Below are positions 1-9,080 of a stretch of 64,000 bases of DNA, in pieces (the stretch's first letter is position 1; each line of letters opens with the position of its first letter). Under the pieces are notes generated by a model, which had not been told where the DNA came from, made no database searches, and worked only from the letters and a program-made list of their open reading frames with translations. A program made the position numbers and the translations under genes. The stretch covers positions 1 to 64,000 of the forward strand of contig CAZWFQ010000014.1 of assembly GCA_964633225.1 (NCBI GenBank). Direction: 5' to 3'. Source of the DNA: JAKQIM01 sp964633225. Its GTDB lineage: Bacteria; Chloroflexota; Anaerolineae; Anaerolineales; UBA4823.

Positions 1-5
1 ACCCG

Positions 6-1187
6 ATGATCCTGCTGTTTGATCTGGACGATACGCTGCTTGATAATCCAATGGATACCTTCTTGCCTGGGTATTTGCAGGCCTTGTCTGCGCGCATGGC
101 CGCTTATGCAGATCCACAGCAGATGGTGCGCACTTTGCTCGCGGCCACCAATGAGATGGTCGAGCATGCCCGCCCCGACCGCCGCCTGGTTGAGACTTTT
201 GACGCCGCTTTTTACCCCCCGCTGGGTTTGCAACGTGCCGATGTCCAGCCAAGTATTGATGCCTTCTACGCACAGGATTTCCCGGCTCTGCGGCAGCACG
301 TGCAGATACGCCCCGAAGCGGTTCGGGTGGTTGAAGATGCGCTGCAGCGTGGTTACCGGGTGGCAATTGCAACCAACCCGCTCTTTCCCCTGACCGCCAT
401 CCTTCAGCGGCTGGAGTGGGCTGGGCTGTCCGTGGGGCAGTATCCCTTTGCCCTGGTGCCTTCTTATGAAAGTTTCCATTTTGCCAAGCCAAACCCGGCA
501 TATTTTGCAGAATTCTTAGGCCGCCTGGGCTGGCAGCAAGAGCCGGCGGTGATGATCGGCAACGATGTGCACCTGGATATCGGTGCTGCGCGCCAGCTTG
601 GCTTACCCGTCTATTGGGTCAATGGAGCCGAACAATGGCCTGGACCAGAGGCTGCGCCCCCGCATGGCGGGCTGGATGGTTTGCTGCCCTGGCTGGAGAG
701 CCAGGATGTGGACGCTCTGACCCCCAAGATGACAACCCCCGCTGCAATGTTGGCGGTGTTGGAATCCACGCCGGCGGTGTTGGATGGCTTGTGCCAGGGA
801 TGGGCAAGCCAGGCCCTGGCGCGGCGGCCTGCGGAGGGGGAGTGGAGCCCTGCGGAGATATTATGCCATTTGCGGGATGTGGAGCAAGAAGTCAACCTGC
901 CTCGTGTGAGCAGCGTGGTGCGTACAAACAACCCCTTCCTTGCCGGGCAAGATACAGACCCGTGGGCTCAAGAGCGAGATTATATTCACCAGGATGCTGC
1001 CCAGGCTCTTGTAACTTTTACCCAGGTGCGCATCGAATTGGTTAATACGCTGCGGGAGCTTGGGGCAGAGGGGTGGAACCGGCCCGCGCGTCACGCCATC
1101 TTTGGTCCCACTTTGCTGCACGAGTTGGTCAATATCATTGCCTCTCACGACCGGCTGCACATCCAGCAAGTTTTCAAGGCATTGTGA
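6..1187 (+). CDS. HAD-family hydrolase fused to a DinB-like domain
   Basis: The N-terminal ~230 residues form a haloacid dehalogenase (HAD) phosphatase: motif I DLDDTLL at residues 6-12, a motif II Thr in VAIATNP, a motif III Lys in FAKPNP, and motif IV in IGNDVHLDIG. Such proteins are cytosolic Mg-dependent phosphatases of small metabolites; the substrate cannot be told. The last ~150 residues (from about residue 245) look like a DinB/DUF664 four-helix domain: WSPAEILCHLRDVE near its start and ASHDRLHIQQ near its end carry the usual metal-ligand His positions. The fusion is one uninterrupted frame, so it is not a frameshift artefact. The ATG is 6 bases from the window edge, so the ribosome site cannot be judged. 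No clear operon partner: the next gene is convergent. Confidence 0.8.
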   Translation: MILLFDLDDTLLDNPMDTFLPGYLQALSARMAAYADPQQMVRTLLAATNEMVEHARPDRRLVETFDAAFYPPLGLQRADVQPSIDAFYAQDFPALRQHVQIRPEAVRVVEDALQRGYRVAIATNPLFPLTAILQRLEWAGLSVGQYPFALVPSYESFHFAKPNPAYFAEFLGRLGWQQEPAVMIGNDVHLDIGAARQLGLPVYWVNGAEQWPGPEAAPPHGGLDGLLPWLESQDVDALTPKMTTPAAMLAVLESTPAVLDGLCQGWASQALARRPAEGEWSPAEILCHLRDVEQEVNLPRVSSVVRTNNPFLAGQDTDPWAQERDYIHQDAAQALVTFTQVRIELVNTLRELGAEGWNRPARHAIFGPTLLHELVNIIASHDRLHIQQVFKAL

Positions 1188-1224
1188 TCTTCGCCCTCCC
1201 CACAGCTTAAAGTTGACCGGTTTT

Positions 1225-2388
1225 TTATCCCTTTTTTGATGGGCCTTCTTCGGCGTCAGGTGCGGTCGGTGCAGGCAGGCTAGAAAAGGCCTCTGTGGCT
1301 GCCCCAGCGCTGGTATTTTCGCTGCCCGAATCGGTGTCGAAGATCTTGATCACCCGCTTGACCAGGCTGGTGAATACGTTGTGCTGGTAGCCGGCCAGCC
1401 AGCCCAGGATGTAAATCACCCATGGCGCTTCAACAGCCGTATCTGCATTGGTTATGGCAATCAGGCCGCCGCGCATGATCCAGTAAACGAACGCACCTAA
1501 TCCTGCCCCCATCAGAGGGCTGTTGAGATACCACATGGTGTGTTGTTTATCAAAGTCTTGATCTTGGGCTGTGTGCTTGATCAGGGCAAACCAGGCGCCT
1601 GTTACACCGCCCAGGCCGCCGCAGATCATGGTCGCCAGCATCCCGCGCACATCGGCATTGAAGCCTGCAAAGACCGGCGTGTGGAGCGATAGGAACAGCA
1701 AGATAAATGCAATTCCCCACACCACTTCATAAAAAAACAGGGGCAGACCGTAACTGGCTGACCATTTGCGGGCCTGTAGGTTTTGTTTGAGCAAGAATTC
1801 CACTTCGTTGATGTGGCGCTCAGCCTCTTCATAATAATCTCGGCCTGCCAGCAGGTAGTTGCGGGCATATTTGATCTGGTCTAAGAGCATCCGGCCAAGT
1901 TCAATAGTGTGGACATCTGTATCGAGTTTTTCTTTTGCGGCATCGGCGCGCTTCCACAGCTTGTCCATGCGTTCATCTTTAATGAAGAAGCGGACTAACT
2001 CTGGCTCGGCAGGCAGGGCATCTTTTTGGAGGGGGGATTCTTTGCTTTTTAAACCACCCGTGGGGCCGGGGTCTTGGTATGCCTCAGGGCTGAAGGGCAG
2101 GGCGCCAGTGGTTGATTCGGCGGGTGGGAGGGGAACCGCATCTTTGGGCAGCCCGGTGTAACCGGCTGGCTCTAGGGTTTCGGTTGCAGAGATCGCATCC
2201 TTCATCCCTTCGTCTGCACCCTGTGCTTCACTGCCCGGCTGAACGCTGGCTAAGGCGGCTTCAATTTCTGCCAGCTCGGCATCCTCTTGGGCAGTGCCCA
2301 TTGCCCCTTCACTGCCGCCTTCTGCTTCCGGCTGGCCCTGTGGTGGTTCGGGCTCTGTGATCTTTTCGTCTTTCACCGTCCCGCCCAT
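1225..2388 (-). CDS. Hypothetical membrane protein with acidic N-terminus, 387 aa
   Basis: I do not recognise the family. The first ~140 residues are low-complexity and rich in Glu, Pro, Ala and Gly. A helical, probably coiled-coil stretch follows (about residues 145-210, many Lys/Glu/Leu). Then come about four hydrophobic segments: one starting FFYEVVWGIAFILL, a Gly-rich one (GGLGGVTGAWFALI), one around LMGAGLGAFVYWIM and one around WVIYILGWLAGYQ. The protein ends in an acidic, Ser/Ala-rich tail. The start is set at the ATG at 2388 because AGGAGG lies 6 bases upstream; the frame runs open six codons further to 2406 without a ribosome site. It is convergent with the HAD gene and divergent from ftsH. 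Likely an inner-membrane scaffold or sensor, but no function is supported. Confidence 0.75.
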   Translation of the reverse strand: MGGTVKDEKITEPEPPQGQPEAEGGSEGAMGTAQEDAELAEIEAALASVQPGSEAQGADEGMKDAISATETLEPAGYTGLPKDAVPLPPAESTTGALPFSPEAYQDPGPTGGLKSKESPLQKDALPAEPELVRFFIKDERMDKLWKRADAAKEKLDTDVHTIELGRMLLDQIKYARNYLLAGRDYYEEAERHINEVEFLLKQNLQARKWSASYGLPLFFYEVVWGIAFILLFLSLHTPVFAGFNADVRGMLATMICGGLGGVTGAWFALIKHTAQDQDFDKQHTMWYLNSPLMGAGLGAFVYWIMRGGLIAITNADTAVEAPWVIYILGWLAGYQHNVFTSLVKRVIKIFDTDSGSENTSAGAATEAFSSLPAPTAPDAEEGPSKKG

Positions 2389-2562
2389 ATAAGACCTCCT
2401 GACCATGTGTTTTTGTTAAGATCGTGGATGACGCGCTATATGTCAGTATAGATTAAGTTATCCATTCCGTCAAATGGCATTTGGAGATTTGATTTTGTTA
2501 GAAGCTTGTTAGAATTGCGATTTTTGAGATAGGAAAATTCCCTATACAAGCCATAAGATTGG

Positions 2563-2568
2563 TATAAT
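2563..2568 (+). promoter_or_regulatory. ftsH -10 box (extended)
   Basis: TTGGTATAAT ends here, a perfect TATAAT with an upstream TTGG extension, about 70 bases before the ftsH start. No convincing -35 box is seen 16-18 bases upstream, fitting an extended -10 promoter. The same TTGGTATAAT string occurs upstream of the S1 gene at 4816-4825. Confidence 0.6.
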
Positions 2569-2636
2569 CCTGGTTGGTCTGGCGAAAAGGTATTCGGCAG
2601 ACGCTTTTCCTTTTTATAAATATTTCGGAGGTGTCC

Positions 2637-4666
2637 GTGAATTCGAATCGCAACCGTTCAACGATCGTGTACGTGCTTTTGTTTGCCATCATCATCGTGC
2701 TGGTGATGTATAACTTGCAGTCAAACCCGGCTTCTCAAGAAACGCTCTCGATCAACGAGGTAGCTGCTGATGTCAAGAGCGGCAAGGTAGTACGTATTGT
2801 TGAAAACGACAGCCAGTTGACCGTGGTGTATCAGGATGGCGGTGAAGACAACGAAGAGCGTACGTCTCACATGGACCCGGGTGCTTCGTTGGTTGAACAA
2901 CTGCTCGACCTGGGCGTAACCCCGGCTGACCTTTCTCCTGAGCGGGTAAAAATTGAGATCAAGCCCCCCAGCGCATGGTTGGGGGTGGCAACTGCCCTGG
3001 GGTATATTCTGCCCTTCTTGCTGCTGGGCGGCGTTTTTTGGTTTGTCTTCCGCCAGGCGCAGGGCAGCAATAATGCTGCTATGTCGTTTGGTAAATCGCG
3101 GGCCCGCATGTTCACCGGCGATCAACCCACTGTGACATTCGAAGACGTAGCTGGTGTGGACGAGTCCAAAGAAGAACTGAAAGAGGTGGTTGAGTTTCTG
3201 CGTGAGCCTGAGAAGTTCATTTCTTTGGGTGCGCGCATCCCCAAGGGTGTGCTGTTGGTAGGCCCTCCCGGAACGGGTAAAACACTGTTGGCCAAAGCTG
3301 TTTCTGGTGAAGCTGGCGTGCCGTTCTTCTCCATCTCGGGCTCGGAGTTTGTCGAGATGTTTGTGGGCGTAGGCGCCAGCCGTGTGCGCGATCTGTTCGA
3401 CCAGGCCAAGCGTCATTCGCCTTGTATCGTCTTTGTGGATGAAATTGATGCCGTGGGACGGCAGCGCGGGGCAGGCTTGGGCGGCAGTCATGATGAACGC
3501 GAGCAGACCCTGAACCAGATGCTGGTTGAAATGGATGGTTTCGATACCGATACCAATGTCATTATCATGGCAGCCACCAACCGCCCTGATATTCTCGATC
3601 CTGCACTGCTGCGCCCGGGCCGTTTTGACCGTCGCGTGGTGCTAGACCGCCCCGATATGCGCGGCCGCGAGGCGATCCTGAAAGTGCATTCCAAGGGCAA
3701 GCCCTTAGCACCCGACACCGATATGAGCGTGTTGGCTCGTTCTACGCCTGGCTTTGTAGGCGCAGACCTGGAGAACCTGGTTAATGAGGGCGCTATCCTG
3801 GCGGCTCGACGCAATAAAAAGGCGATCGAGCAAGAAGACCTGGAAGAGGCCATTGAGCGCGTCATTGCCGGCCCTGAACGAAAAAGCCGCCTGATCAGCG
3901 AAGAAGAGAAGCGTATTGTGGCTTATCATGAAGCTGGGCATGCGATTGTGATGAATGCCTTGCCCGAGGCCGACCCGGTGCATAAGGTATCGATCATTGC
4001 GCGCGGTACGATGGGTGGTTACACGATGGCACTGCCCGAAGAAGACCGCACCCTGATGGGGCGCAAGAAAATGCTGGCAGACATGGTCGGTTTGTTGGGC
4101 GGGCGCGCCGCTGAGGAATTGGTTTTCAATGACATTACCTCTGGCGCAGCCAATGACCTGGAACGGGTGACCCGCATGGCGCGTGCCATGGTGACGCGCC
4201 TGGGCATGAGCGACGCCCTCGGCCCCATGGTCTACGGTCAAAAGGAAGAATTGATCTTCTTGGGCCGCGAGATCTCTGAACAGCGTGATTACTCAGACGC
4301 GGTGGCTGAGCAAATTGACCAAGAGGTGCGCAAGCTGGTCGGTGAGGCTTATGATCGCTCCCGGCAGATCCTAACCGAGTACCGTGACAAGCTGGATGGT
4401 GTTGCCCANNNNNNNNNNNNNNNNNNNNNNNNNNNNNNNNNNNNNNNNNNNNNNNNNNNNNNNNNNNNNNNNNNNNNNNNNNNNNNNNNNNNNNNNNNNN
4501 NNNNNNNNATCGCTCCCGGCAGATCCTAACCGAGTACCGTGACAAGCTGGATGGTGTTGCCCAGCGACTTTTGGAGGTGGAGACCATTTCGCGCGATGAA
4601 TTTGAAAAGCTGTTTCCAACCCCCAATCCTAAAAATAACGGCACCCCAATGCTGCAAGTAGTCTAA
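2637..4666 (+). CDS. ftsH: ATP-dependent zinc metalloprotease FtsH (interrupted by a false assembly gap)
   Basis: Membrane-anchored AAA+ protease that degrades misfolded and short-lived membrane proteins. Two membrane segments (about residues 10-26 and 114-138) flank a small extracytoplasmic domain. The AAA module has Walker A GPPGTGKT at 209-216, Walker B IVFVDEIDA and the second region of homology (ATNRPDILDPALLRPGRFD). The zinc site HEAGH lies near residue 430. Start: GTG at 2637, preceded by GGAGGT four bases upstream; the frame is open back to 2574 but lacks a ribosome site there. The run of 100 N at 4409-4508 is flanked by an identical 55-bp sequence (4354-4408 and 4509-4563). Removing the N and one copy gives one open frame of 625 codons ending at the TAA at 4664-4666, so the true protein is 624 aa and intact. 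Confidence 0.97.
4354..4563. repeat. 55-bp exact direct repeat flanking a 100-N gap (unmerged contig overlap)
   Basis: Bases 4354-4408 and 4509-4563 are identical and flank exactly 100 N (4409-4508). The length fits the k-mer overlap left when contig ends are scaffolded without being merged. Collapsing the two copies restores the ftsH frame exactly, so the repeat is not biological. Confidence 0.93.
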
Positions 4667-4710
4667 GCCGGATGGCTTGGGCTACCAAAAGAACCTTCTA
4701 ATTCAATGGC

Positions 4711-4752
4711 GGGGCTGTCTCGAGCGCATCTTTTTGAGACAGCCCTGTTTTT
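4711..4752 (+). terminator. Rho-independent terminator after ftsH
   Basis: GGGGCTGTCTC at 4711-4721 pairs with GAGACAGCCC at 4736-4745, followed by a T-run. It lies 45 bases after the ftsH stop. The same stem core recurs in the terminator at 52146-52184. Confidence 0.85.
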
Positions 4753-4796
4753 CCTGCCAAAAGATATTAATAAATGTTAATTGTTGTAAACATTTT

Positions 4797-4825
4797 TTGA
4801 CTTTTGTTCGTGAGCTTGGTATAAT
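4797..4825 (+). promoter_or_regulatory. Sigma70-type promoter of the S1-domain gene
   Basis: TTGACT at 4797-4802, a 17-bp spacer, then TATAAT at 4820-4825 within CTTGGTATAAT. The start codon is 40 bases downstream. Confidence 0.8.
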
Positions 4826-4864
4826 TCACGTTTGCGTATACACTGGATAAATGGAGAGTGAGCT

Positions 4865-5662
4865 ATGGAAACCAACCCTGCCGAGGTTTCACAGAGCGAT
4901 ATGGTTAGTGAGATTAAGCAGAAACAGCACTTTACGGGCAAGGTGATGAAAATCACACTGGCTGGGGCGATCGTTGATATTGGCAGCGGCGTTCCTGGGG
5001 TCGTGCACATTTCGCAGATCCAAAAGGAGCCGGTCAAGCGCGTGGAAGATATCATTCAGGTTGATCAGATGGTTGAAGTGTGGGTGCGGCGCGTATATCC
5101 CAAGAAGAACCGCATCGATTTAACCATGATCAAGCCGCTCGACCTGGATTGGGGCGAGATGAAGCCTGAGATGGTTGTGTCGGGCAAAGTGACGCGCCTG
5201 GAGAATTTTGGCGCCTTTGTCGATATTGGTGCAGAACGCCCCGGCCTGGTACACATCAGCGAGCTGACCCACGACTATATCAAGACTGTTGGCGATGTGG
5301 TTAAAGAAGGCGATACGGTTGAGGTCAAAATCCTCGAAGTGAACCGCCAGAAGAAGCAGATCAAGCTCAGCATGAAGGCTTTGCAAGACAAGCCGGATGA
5401 CATGGTCAAGGCTGTTTTGACTGGTAAGGCGAAGGAAAAAGAGCGCGATCGTGAGCGCGAAAAACCGGTTGATACCGAGCCAGCAGAGAAAGAAGAGCCC
5501 ATTCCTACTGCCATGGAAATGGCATTGCGCCAGGCTATGGAGCGCAAAGGTGTTGGAAATGTGGGTGAGTTAGCTGGTAAGAAAAAGCGCAAAAGCGACC
5601 ACAGCGATGACCTTGAAGGTATCTTCTCGCGTACCCTCAAGAACCGTGTGGTAACCAAGTAG
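4865..5662 (+). CDS. S1 RNA-binding domain protein (two S1 motifs)
   Basis: 265-aa cytosolic protein with two S1 (OB-fold) RNA-binding motifs at about residues 22-90 and 99-170. Both show the typical GKV...GAFVDIG...G(V/L)VHIS pattern; the second (ENFGAFVDIGAERPGLVHIS) is closest to ribosomal protein S1 and polynucleotide phosphorylase repeats. The C-terminal ~95 residues are highly charged (KEKERDRERE) and probably disordered. It is far shorter than ribosomal protein S1, so it is better viewed as an S1-like or YugI/general-stress-13-like RNA-binding protein that may bind ribosomes or mRNA. A ribosome site (GGAGAG) lies 7 bases before the ATG. Flanked by its own promoter and terminator, so apparently monocistronic. 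Confidence 0.9.
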   Translation: METNPAEVSQSDMVSEIKQKQHFTGKVMKITLAGAIVDIGSGVPGVVHISQIQKEPVKRVEDIIQVDQMVEVWVRRVYPKKNRIDLTMIKPLDLDWGEMKPEMVVSGKVTRLENFGAFVDIGAERPGLVHISELTHDYIKTVGDVVKEGDTVEVKILEVNRQKKQIKLSMKALQDKPDDMVKAVLTGKAKEKERDREREKPVDTEPAEKEEPIPTAMEMALRQAMERKGVGNVGELAGKKKRKSDHSDDLEGIFSRTLKNRVVTK

Positions 5663-5680
5663 GCTCTCTCTTAAACGGAT

Positions 5681-5717
5681 AAAAAAATAAGCAGTGCGGA
5701 TGCGCTGCTTATTTTTT
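5681..5717. terminator. Bidirectional terminator between convergent genes
   Basis: AAAAAATAAGCAG pairs with CTGCTTATTTTTT around a 10-base loop. The A-run and T-run arms let it work for the S1 gene on the plus strand and the FGGY kinase operon on the minus strand. Confidence 0.85.
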
Positions 5718-5737
5718 GTTTGTTTGGCTCAACTGGA

Positions 5738-7303
5738 TCAACCGACCTGCGCCGGGTAGCCGGTTATTTGCTGGATCTTCTCATACAGGGGGCGCAAACG
5801 GCGGTACATTTGGGTGTACACAGTTTGATACAGTTCATCATAGATGGCGTGCTGACGCGGATCTGGCTCGTACACCTGGCTGATGCGCGTCATGGCGCTG
5901 ATGGCCTGCTCAAAGTTGGCGTGTAGGCCCAGCCCTACTGCCGCGTCAATGGCCGCACCCAACCCCGATGTTTCGTAAATATGCGGCCTGCCGGTGGGTA
6001 GGCCGAACACATCGGCTGTGATTTGCATCGCCACGTTGCTTTGCGAGCCGCCGCCCGAAACGCGCAGCTCGGTGATGGGGGTATGGCTGCGTTTCTCAAA
6101 GCGGTGCATCCCATCCCTCAAATCATAGGCCAGCCCTTCCAGGATGGCGCGGTACATATGGGCCCGGGTATGCACATCGCCAAACCCGATGATGGCGCCC
6201 TTGGCTTCTGGCCCGGGAATTTTTAGCCCAGGCGACCAGTAAGGCTGTAACATCAAGCCCATCGAGCCGGCTGGAATCTGGCCCACCATTTCGTCGAAGA
6301 TCACCTCTGGGGGCACGCCGCGTTCCTCTGCCGTATGCAGTTCGTGCTGGCCAAATTCGTGCTTGAACCAACTGACCATCCAAAAACCGCGGTAAACCTG
6401 GTATTCCATGCAGTAGGCATTGGATACTGCCGATGGATAGGGCGGGATGAGGGGGATTGGTTCGATGTAACGGCGTTGGGTGGTGCAGAAGGTGGCGGAT
6501 GTGCCGTATCCCAGGCAGCCCATATAGGGCTCCAGGCAGCCTGAGCCGATCACCTCGCAGGCCTTATCGGCCGCGGCTGCGATGAGGGGCAGCCCTTGGG
6601 GGATGCCGGTAGCAGCAGATGCCGCCGCGCTGATCTCGCCCAGAGGGTGGGCAGGGTGTACCAGCTCAGCCAGCACAGATGGCTCCATGGGCACAGCTTG
6701 CCATTTCCAGTCGTTCTTATTTGCCCAGCGTAAATTCTTGTAATCAAACGGCATGTAGCCAACCTGGCAGCCCACCGAATCGGCAAAGCGCCCGGTCAGG
6801 CGGTAGGTCAGGTATCCAGACAGGTACAGGTATTTATGGGTGGCGTGCCAGATCTCGGGTTGTTGGGTGCGGATCCAGTTGGCTTCTGCCTCAGCTTGCA
6901 AGTAAGCCACGGTTTTGCGCATGCCGGCCGCCGAAAAAGCCAGGCCCCAAATGCCTCCCACGGGCGGCTCGCCAAAGGTGCGTCGCTGATCCATCCAGGT
7001 GATGGCGGGGCGCAGCGGTTGACCGTGGGCATCTAAGTTGATTAGGGTTGAGCGCTGGGTGGTCAAGGCCACGCCTGCGATGGCATCTTTATCAACCACA
7101 CCCTGCGCCCACAATCCCTGGCAGGCCTGGCACAGGTTTTCCCAATAATAGTCAGGATCCTGTTCGGCGTACCCTGGTTGGGGTGAAACGTAGGGCTGGA
7201 GGGGGATGCGAGACTTGGCCAGCAGATTGCCAGCCAGGTCGAAGACAAGGGCGCGCACCGATTGGGTGCCGTTATCAATGGCGAGGAGCAGGTCTTTTGT
7301 CAT
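5738..7303 (-). CDS. FGGY-family carbohydrate kinase
   Basis: 521-aa sugar or polyol kinase. The N-terminal phosphate motif AIDNGTQSVRALVFD, the central ALTTQR and WMDQR motifs and the C-terminal SGGGSQSNVAMQITADVFG motif are typical of the FGGY family (glycerol, xylulose, gluconate kinases), which phosphorylate a polyol with ATP in the cytosol. The exact substrate is unknown; being last in an operon with a GlpD-like dehydrogenase and an AGPS-like oxidase, a C3 or related polyol is plausible. The ATG at 7303 is chosen because the GlpD-like gene stops 8 bases upstream; the open frame to 7648 would overlap that gene by ~340 bases. No Shine-Dalgarno sequence is visible, so translation is probably coupled. 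Confidence 0.88.
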   Translation of the reverse strand: MTKDLLLAIDNGTQSVRALVFDLAGNLLAKSRIPLQPYVSPQPGYAEQDPDYYWENLCQACQGLWAQGVVDKDAIAGVALTTQRSTLINLDAHGQPLRPAITWMDQRRTFGEPPVGGIWGLAFSAAGMRKTVAYLQAEAEANWIRTQQPEIWHATHKYLYLSGYLTYRLTGRFADSVGCQVGYMPFDYKNLRWANKNDWKWQAVPMEPSVLAELVHPAHPLGEISAAASAATGIPQGLPLIAAAADKACEVIGSGCLEPYMGCLGYGTSATFCTTQRRYIEPIPLIPPYPSAVSNAYCMEYQVYRGFWMVSWFKHEFGQHELHTAEERGVPPEVIFDEMVGQIPAGSMGLMLQPYWSPGLKIPGPEAKGAIIGFGDVHTRAHMYRAILEGLAYDLRDGMHRFEKRSHTPITELRVSGGGSQSNVAMQITADVFGLPTGRPHIYETSGLGAAIDAAVGLGLHANFEQAISAMTRISQVYEPDPRQHAIYDELYQTVYTQMYRRLRPLYEKIQQITGYPAQVG

Positions 7304-7310
7304 GGGGAAA

Positions 7311-9074
7311 TTATACGTCCAAATCGTCTTTTGGTTGGTATTTCTTCCAGAGCAAAAATCCAAGTACCCCCGCCAGCCCGGCCAAGATCCCAATTTGCAG
7401 GGAGCGTTGCATGGCTTTCTGGCGGTTAGAGATGCGCCGTGCCAACCGCCGTTGGCGGGCCTCTGCCAATGCTGCTTTCCAGTCTGGAATGTCATCAGGG
7501 TGGGGCAAGCTGTAAGAACGCTGCCATAATGCCAGGTACTGCTGCACTTCTTGCTCCCAGTGGGCATCTGTCCAGCCCAACTCTGCCTGGCAAATGGACC
7601 GGATCTCTGGCAACAGGCTGGCGCCGCCGCCTGGTAAGAGCAGCCCAAGGCGGGTCCGGCGCAGCAGCAGGTCTTCCAGATGCATCACGCCCTCCGAGCG
7701 GGCCGCCCAACGCAGCTCGGCCCAGAGCACATTGGTGCCGGGAATGGCTTCCATCTCACCGGGTACGGCGGCTTCTACCAGGGCAAGGGCCTCAGCCCCG
7801 TAACGGCCCAACAAACGGCGGCGAGCTTTTTCGTTCAACCCTTCGGCGCCGGGCAAACTGACGTTGATCTGGTTCAGCACCGGCAGGTTGCGCTCGATCT
7901 CGGGCAGTTCGGGCAGGCGGTGGCGAACGGCCTTGATTGCATCCAGGGCGATGAGGCGGAAGGTGGTCAGCTTGCCGCCGGTAATGGTCAGCAGGCCGTT
8001 CTCTTCCCAAACAACATGGTCGCGCGATTCTTGAGAAGGGTCAGCCTTGCCACTGCCGATGACGGGGCGGACACCAGAGTAGGTTGAGATGACATCATCG
8101 AGCGTGATGCTCAGGGAAGGGAACTGCGATTCGACCGCCGTCATCAGGTAAGCCACTTCTTCAGGGCTGATGCTGGGGTCGTCGCCCAGTTGGCCGTGGT
8201 GATCGACATCGGTTGTGCCGACCAGGGTTACATCTTCCCAGGGAAAGATGAAGACGGGACGGCGGTCGACGGGGTGCAAAAAACTGACCGCCTGGGCCAC
8301 CGGAAGCCTCCAGGAAGGGAAGATCAGGTGGCTGCCGCGCAGCGGACGTATACGGGGCGTGGCTCCCAATTGAGAGCGCAAACGGTCTGCCCAGGCGCCG
8401 GTTGCGTTGATCACTACCTTGGCCCTCGCCTCGGCCGTTCGCTCGCCGATCAGGTCGTGCAGGCGGGCGCCAATCACCTGGCCTTCGCTGCCCACCAGCA
8501 AATCTTCAGCCTGGGTATAGTTCAGAGCCATACCGCCCGCTGCTGAGGCTTCACGCAGCACGCGCAGCACCAGGCGGGCATCGTCTGTTTGTGCGTCGCC
8601 GTACCGGAATCCACCTTGCAAATCCTGCCGGGCGATGTGGGGTGCCAGGAGTTGGAAATCTTGCGGGCTGTAATAGGCATGATCCCAGCGCAGGGCCAAC
8701 AGGTCGTAGACGGTCAGGCCCAGCTCAAAGGTCCAACGGCCTGGAAAATCGCCTTCGTAAACGGTGAGTAAGAAACCCAAGGGGTCGATCAGACCGGGGC
8801 CTTCGTGTAGAAGCTGTTGGCGCTCTTGGACAGAAGCATGCGTCAGCAGGACGCGGCCTTCCTTCAGATATCGCAGACCGCCGTGTACCAGCTTGGAAGA
8901 GCGGCTGGATGTGCCCCAGGCGAAATCGTGCTGTTCGACCAGCAGGGCGCGCAGCCCCAGGCGGGTGGCCTCGCGCAAGATGCCTGCGCCCGTGATGCCG
9001 CCGCCGATGATGAGCAGATCCCAGGGATTAGAGATTTCAGACCAAACCGTATCACGCCAGGTAGTATTCCACAT
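7311..9074 (-). CDS. FAD-dependent glycerol-3-phosphate dehydrogenase-like protein with C-terminal membrane anchor
   Basis: 587 aa, GlpD/GlpA family: oxidises glycerol-3-phosphate (or a relative) to the keto form and passes electrons through FAD to the quinone pool. The dinucleotide site LLIIGGGITGAGI is at about residues 20-32, followed by the family motif SSRSSKLVHGGLRYL. The C-terminal domain (about 390-530) matches the GlpD cap domain. Unusually, the last ~30 residues form a hydrophobic helix (IGILAGLAGVLGFLLW) and a charged KKYQPKDD tail, a likely transmembrane anchor; standard GlpD enzymes bind membranes monotopically. A ribosome site (AGGATG) precedes the ATG at 9074, and the AGPS-like gene ends 7 bases upstream. 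Confidence 0.88.
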   Translation of the reverse strand: MWNTTWRDTVWSEISNPWDLLIIGGGITGAGILREATRLGLRALLVEQHDFAWGTSSRSSKLVHGGLRYLKEGRVLLTHASVQERQQLLHEGPGLIDPLGFLLTVYEGDFPGRWTFELGLTVYDLLALRWDHAYYSPQDFQLLAPHIARQDLQGGFRYGDAQTDDARLVLRVLREASAAGGMALNYTQAEDLLVGSEGQVIGARLHDLIGERTAEARAKVVINATGAWADRLRSQLGATPRIRPLRGSHLIFPSWRLPVAQAVSFLHPVDRRPVFIFPWEDVTLVGTTDVDHHGQLGDDPSISPEEVAYLMTAVESQFPSLSITLDDVISTYSGVRPVIGSGKADPSQESRDHVVWEENGLLTITGGKLTTFRLIALDAIKAVRHRLPELPEIERNLPVLNQINVSLPGAEGLNEKARRRLLGRYGAEALALVEAAVPGEMEAIPGTNVLWAELRWAARSEGVMHLEDLLLRRTRLGLLLPGGGASLLPEIRSICQAELGWTDAHWEQEVQQYLALWQRSYSLPHPDDIPDWKAALAEARQRRLARRISNRQKAMQRSLQIGILAGLAGVLGFLLWKKYQPKDDLDV

Positions 9075-9080
9075 AATGGT

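Noticed and set aside
7304..7648. N-terminal extension of the FGGY kinase
   Set aside because: It would overlap the GlpD-like gene by over 300 bases and has no similarity to kinases.
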